A stretch of DNA of 64,000 nt from contig CAJNOI010000097.1 in assembly GCA_905250115.1 (NCBI GenBank), positions 211,528 to 275,527 of the forward strand, given 5' to 3'. The stretch comes from Adineta steineri. Lineage: Eukaryota; Rotifera; Eurotatoria; Adinetida; Adinetidae. Shown here piece after piece: positions 59,958 to 64,000 of this stretch. The position numbers were made by a program, and so were the translations under genes. Position 1 is the stretch's first letter. Each line of letters starts with the position of its first letter. The notes under the pieces are model-generated. The model was not told the origin of the DNA, did not search any database, and worked only from the letters and a program-made list of their open reading frames with translations.

Positions 59958-61764
59958 AATGTCAGATGATTATCATGTATAAAACTCGGTGTGCGCATGT
60001 GTATTTTTGGGACAAATAACAGTGATTTGTGTGAATGCTTTTTGTTTTGTTGTTGACGTAATTTTTAGAAATTTTAATTTCAATTATTGTTTTCTTTTTT
60101 TTTTTGTTTTAAAATAAATACATTAATGATTACACAAAATGATGTAAACAAATCGAAATATGATGTTATCATATGAATTCAATTACCTTTTTCTTTGTAA
60201 TCTATCTCATCTATATATATATAAAGTTCAAATGGTATCAAATTGAAAATGGCATCATCCATGAAAAGTTTCGTTTTTACTATTGATATATATCAATAAA
60301 AACAATGGTGTTTGGTTAGTTTGAAAATGTCAGTATGTGTTTGTGAGGAGGAGGAGGAGAAGGAAATTAAAGAGAATACAAAGGTTCTTTTTTTTGTGAA
60401 AAAAATAAAAGAGAAAGAGAGAAAAAAATGAAGCATTTTTATATTTATTGATCTTCCCTGCTGTGTTATTTTATTTGCCAATCAATTATTCTTCGTTCCG
60501 CAATTGAACACAAGTTCATCAAATGATAAAATGTAATAGATATATCTTACACGAATGAGATGCCCCGTTAATTTTATTTTTCATTATCTTCATGTGAGAA
60601 GATATACATGTATATATAGATCACGTATGTGTTAGTTGTATAGACATTGTGTTTTTTTTGGTATGTATTGAAATGTGGAAAGGTTTTTTAAAGTAAAGGA
60701 GAGAGCTCTTCTTGATAATTAGATCATATTTTATAGACAAATTGTCATGGGGATTGCTCTCTCCTTTCTTCCTTTCATATCATCGATGATTTAAGAATAT
60801 CTATAATAATTATATATATCTTTTTTATATGTTTATAAGCTGTATAAGAAAGGAAGAACAATTCTATGATCAGCAGATGATATAAAGAACGCTGTCATGG
60901 AATTGCTCTCCTCTTTTGTCAGCGTATTCATTTTAGTGAAATTATCTCAATGAAAAATTAATTTCTTTTGTTCTTTTATTAAGGAACGATTCTAATATGA
61001 ATTCTGATTTTTTTTTATAGTTAGGATGTGTTTTAGTACTGTTTATGAAAGCGAATATAAAGATAACAATTTGTATCAATATAACAATCAATAAAATTAC
61101 TGTACAAATAAGAAATATCGGCAATACATTTATTGATGAGAATATAAAAGTTAATATCAAGATTGAAATAAGAATTAAATAACGAAAAAAAATACTTGTA
61201 ACATTTATAAAAGTATATCAGTTATCATATTTCAAATTCTATCAAATGGATAGGATAATGCTTAAATATATATGTCATTTCTAATCTGATAAAACAATGT
61301 CATTAAAGAAAATAAAAATCTTTGTTGTATTTCAGTATATTAGATTGAAACTTTCAATGATCTTGTTTTAGGGAGTTATCTTTAGAATAAAAGTTGATGA
61401 ATATTTTTTTATTGTATATATTTCATTTTCGAATACTGATAATATTTCTACATAAATATCTATGAATATGATAGGTACATATCAGCTCTTACACTTTAAA
61501 AAGAATTAGTGAACCTTTTTGTTTTGGAAGTAGAAATTTGTTTTAATATATTACAACTGTTTCAAGCTGACATAAGATACATGTAACATAAAACAGTTAT
61601 TTTACTAAAATATGATAGACAGGATTCAAATGCATAAGGAACAGACAAACAAACTTTCTTCTTTATATATTAGATATCATCTTGCTCAAAATAACTATTA
61701 ACATTTATTTCCTGATACATCTTTATTCAAACTGTAATCTTGCATTGCTGTACTCTAGGAGCTG
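59958..61764. other. Gene-poor AT-rich region
   Basis: AG-rich run at 60345-60430. A short inverted pair AAAGGAGAGAGC (60694) / GCTCTCTCCTTT (60756) occurs, with a related GCTCTCCTCTTT at 60905. A hydrophobic minus-strand open stretch at 60942-61160 has no ATG and no recognised family, so it is not called. Confidence 0.4.
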
Positions 61765-62088
61765 TTATAGATATGTATTTTTTTCTGTTCTGTACTAAAT
61801 CAGCGCACATATTCTTGCATTTTGATTTGCTTGATTGCTTTCTTTCAGCTGCAAAGCCAATACATTATTTCATGTTTTTGACGACGCAAAAGAAAAAACT
61901 TGTCATTAGTCTCGCACAAACGATAAGTCGGTCAAATTCGATTTCTCAGTTAACAGCGCATACATACCTAGGTAAATAAATGAGCGCAGGTAACTATTCG
62001 AAACACAAGGAGACTTTAGTTTTTCAATATTCAAATCATTTTTGTCATTCAATCTATATTTATTGTATTTATTATAATGAGTTCTACA
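61765..62088 (-). repeat. Inverted copy of window start 1-324
   Basis: Reverse complement aligns with 1-324 across both the reading frame and its 3' flank (see the entry at 1). Similarity seems to fade near 61765. Confidence 0.8.
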
Positions 62089-62172
62089 TGTACTAGCAAA
62101 TTCTTTCCGATTATTTTCGTAATATAAGATAGAACTATAGGCAATGAAAAACAAATCTTCATAATCGATCAA
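61906..62172 (-). pseudogene. Unknown reading frame, paralogue of the one at 1-165
   Basis: An 88-codon open stretch without an ATG. Its last ~60 residues match the frame ending at 165 (YNKYNKYR, DKNDLNIE, CVSNSYL, MYA, LTxKSNL), but it reads four codons further (LSFVRD) before its stop. The N-terminal ~30 residues (MIDYEDLFFIAYSSILYYEN in this frame) have no counterpart inside the window. It could be the last exon of a gene, a transposon fragment or a relic. Family not recognised. Confidence 0.4.
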
Positions 62173-63381
62173 TTAAGAGATATCTTTTATTATAATTAAT
62201 GATATTGTATTCCTTGTTTTATTTTATTTGCTTCGTTATTTTTTACATGATACAAAGACCTATCGGATCATCATTTTGTGAACGATTTAGTTACAAACAC
62301 TTTTTATTCTAGAATATTTTCTCCGTATATTGATACTCATACCGACATGCCACGCTGTGCATATTTTTTATAGTATACAAAAATATTAAAGTTTGAAAAT
62401 AAATATGTCTCTGCATGTCATATTCGTATTAAATATATACGCACATGTAGAATGTACAGGTAAAGAAAAGGTATCAAAATTATTGTCCTCCTTCGCATTA
62501 CTCTAATTTTCTTTTAACTAGTAGGTCGCTCACATTTTACATTATATTTCCTGCACTAAATTAATAATTTCGATTCTTATTTAAACTTTTTAGAAATTTT
62601 ATGTTGTATATTTTTTTGTGGTTGTTCCACGAATAGAGACGGATGAAAAAACTGATAGATGTCCGGATATGTTTTGACTGTCGTATACAGACAACATGAC
62701 TCATAAACATAATAGGATAAACATACTGAATATTCGGTACTGATGAGAAAGGATCGTTCGAAGTTTTTTACTAGAGAAATATATCATGACCTATTACTAT
62801 TTGCTTTAGTCAATGAATATGATCATTTTATGAATTTCGCGATGCAACCTACTAGAGTATGCGTTCTATAAGCTACCATCAACAATAAAACCTTGATAAA
62901 GTGATGATATTTTCTGTCTCATTATCATTTTCGAATTATAAATGAATGTCTTTAGTTGAGTTCATTTTGAATGTAGAAATATTTCTTGTGAATCAAAATT
63001 GTCATACCTTCGTCACTCATATAAGATAATAACTACTGATGACTAGAAGTATGCAGTCGAGAAGAAAGATCTTATAAAAAATCCTATATTTTTAAGCGAT
63101 TCATTACAAATAAATCCTATAATATAGTTTTCTAGCAGCTAGGATCAAAAGGTCAAGAATGATAATCATCCTGAGTTGTTTTGCAGTAAAAATATTAGAA
63201 GATAGAAATGTTCAAAATCTCTTTTAGTACATAGTCAATAAGATTCAAATTTTTCGATACTATGACTTAAGTAAATTTATTATATTCAAAAATGACATTA
63301 ATGATTATATTATTTTTGTTTTCTTCTTCTTTTTTAGTTTGTGTTATTATTCTTTAAAATTGTGGATTATATCGAAACGAA
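62173..63381. other. Intergenic region upstream of the LRR-like gene
   Basis: No gene seen. A polypyrimidine stretch ending in TTTTTTAG at 63336 suggests a 5' UTR intron acceptor for the next gene. Confidence 0.4.
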
Positions 63382-64000
63382 ATGGCAGCAGAAGACAACA
63401 AATCAGAACGTGTCCAATATATTGAAAAAATGATGATGTGGGACTATAAGGGATCGTCGACCGTGTCTATAGAAGGCTTAACATTCACGGATGAAGATAT
63501 GATCTTTGTGTCTAATGAATTGAAAAAACTCGACGTAAGAAAATAAACTTTTATTTTATTGACGACTATCACATGAGAAATTGTATTAATACATTAAATT
63601 TATATACAATTCTATATAAGATTCTACGATGAGAAGAGAAACTTTTTCTCTCCTAGTGACACAAAAATGCCTTATAAAAATATATTAGTTATTATTATTC
63701 TTATCTTATATGTAGAAATATTTCCAGTATTCACAACTTTTTAATAGAAATAAATATTTTTGGTAGATTTTCAATCATGATGATCTTTGATTTATATTAA
63801 TAAATAAGATATATATAATGTTCTATGAGCAATTATTTATTATATTTGACTATTCTAATTTCGTTTGTCTTTTAACAAGAGATCTATTTCTTAATTATTT
63901 CCATTTTGATTATTATATAGGCACTCAAGAAATTCGTATTGTATTGCAATACAAACGAACCCGAAACACTTCGACATCTGGTTGATGGATTACAAAGTTG
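63382..64000 (+). CDS. LRR-like protein, 5' part only (runs off the window)
   Basis: Exon 63382-63534 (51 codons from ATG) and exon 63921 to the window end join in phase 0 across a 386-nt intron, long for this genome. The product begins MAAEDNKSERVQYIEKMMMW and then has repeats of the RNI/NLRC3 leucine-rich type: LTFTDEDMIFVSNELKKLDA and LKKFVLYCNTNEPETLRHLV. Only ~78 residues are visible. Leucine-rich repeats bind proteins; no further role can be read. Confidence 0.6.

Noticed and set aside
60942..61160. 72-codon hydrophobic minus-strand stretch
   Set aside because: No ATG and no acceptor that clearly fits; composition alone can yield such a stretch.
62610..62650. Stretch resembling a tRNA T-arm near GGTTGTTCCACGAATAG
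   Set aside because: No acceptor stem, D-arm or anticodon arm could be built around it.

Overview
The window looks like a piece of a bdelloid rotifer genome (Adineta/Rotaria type). It is AT-rich, with dense intron-containing genes on both strands. Almost all introns are 50-70 nt with GT-AG ends, and splice phases close exactly in nearly every model. Clear metazoan orthologues (lysyl hydroxylase, SYNCRIP/hnRNP R, ZFYVE1, RALGAPB) sit beside gene families that are expanded or horizontally acquired in bdelloids (ankyrin-ADP-ribosyltransferase, NHL-repeat proteins with a Thr-rich linker, a thiaminase I-like protein). No rRNA, tRNA or CRISPR array was seen. All calls come from reading the sequence; no searches were run.

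Layout. 1-5.1 kb: the 3' end of an unknown reading frame that is repeated in inverted orientation at 61.8-62.1 kb, then a type I membrane protein. 5.5-8 kb: an ankyrin-ART enzyme and an orphan GPCR. 8.3-14.6 kb: a repeat-rich stretch with two copies of a 355-bp foldback MITE, many short G-rich/C-rich inverted repeats resembling the bdelloid telomere unit, a thiaminase I-like enzyme, a decayed dioxygenase-like fragment and an NNMT-like methyltransferase. 14.9-21 kb: a secreted protein carrying the four CD38-type catalytic residues, an NHL-repeat protein, a DEDDh exonuclease and a small cysteine-rich secreted peptide. 21-25.8 kb: gene-poor, with a frameshifted fatty-acid-binding-protein relic. 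25.9-32.7 kb: a TPR-patatin phospholipase, a folate-receptor-like protein and PLOD. 33.2-37.1 kb: a SYNCRIP/hnRNP R orthologue with candidate alternative terminal exons. 39.2-42.4 kb: a CARD/coiled-coil protein and a kinin-like neuropeptide precursor. 43-48.2 kb: a SLAIN-like microtubule plus-end protein on the minus strand, with a small candidate gene nested antisense in one intron. 48.6-60 kb: ZFYVE1 and a 29-exon RALGAPB, two of whose introns carry foldback MITEs. The window ends in an LRR-like gene cut by the boundary.

Shared themes. Between 5.5 and 15.7 kb lie four enzymes linked to NAD+, nicotinamide or pyridine chemistry: ART, thiaminase I-like, NNMT-like and CD38-like. Three of them are short or intron-poor, and two have clear TATA boxes. 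Co-function is inference only. The most notable items are the CD38-like secreted enzyme, the thiaminase-like protein with a eukaryotic secretory/anchor format, the RFNAWA-amide precursor, the orphan exons behind SYNCRIP, the family of telomere-like hairpins and several palindromic MITEs.
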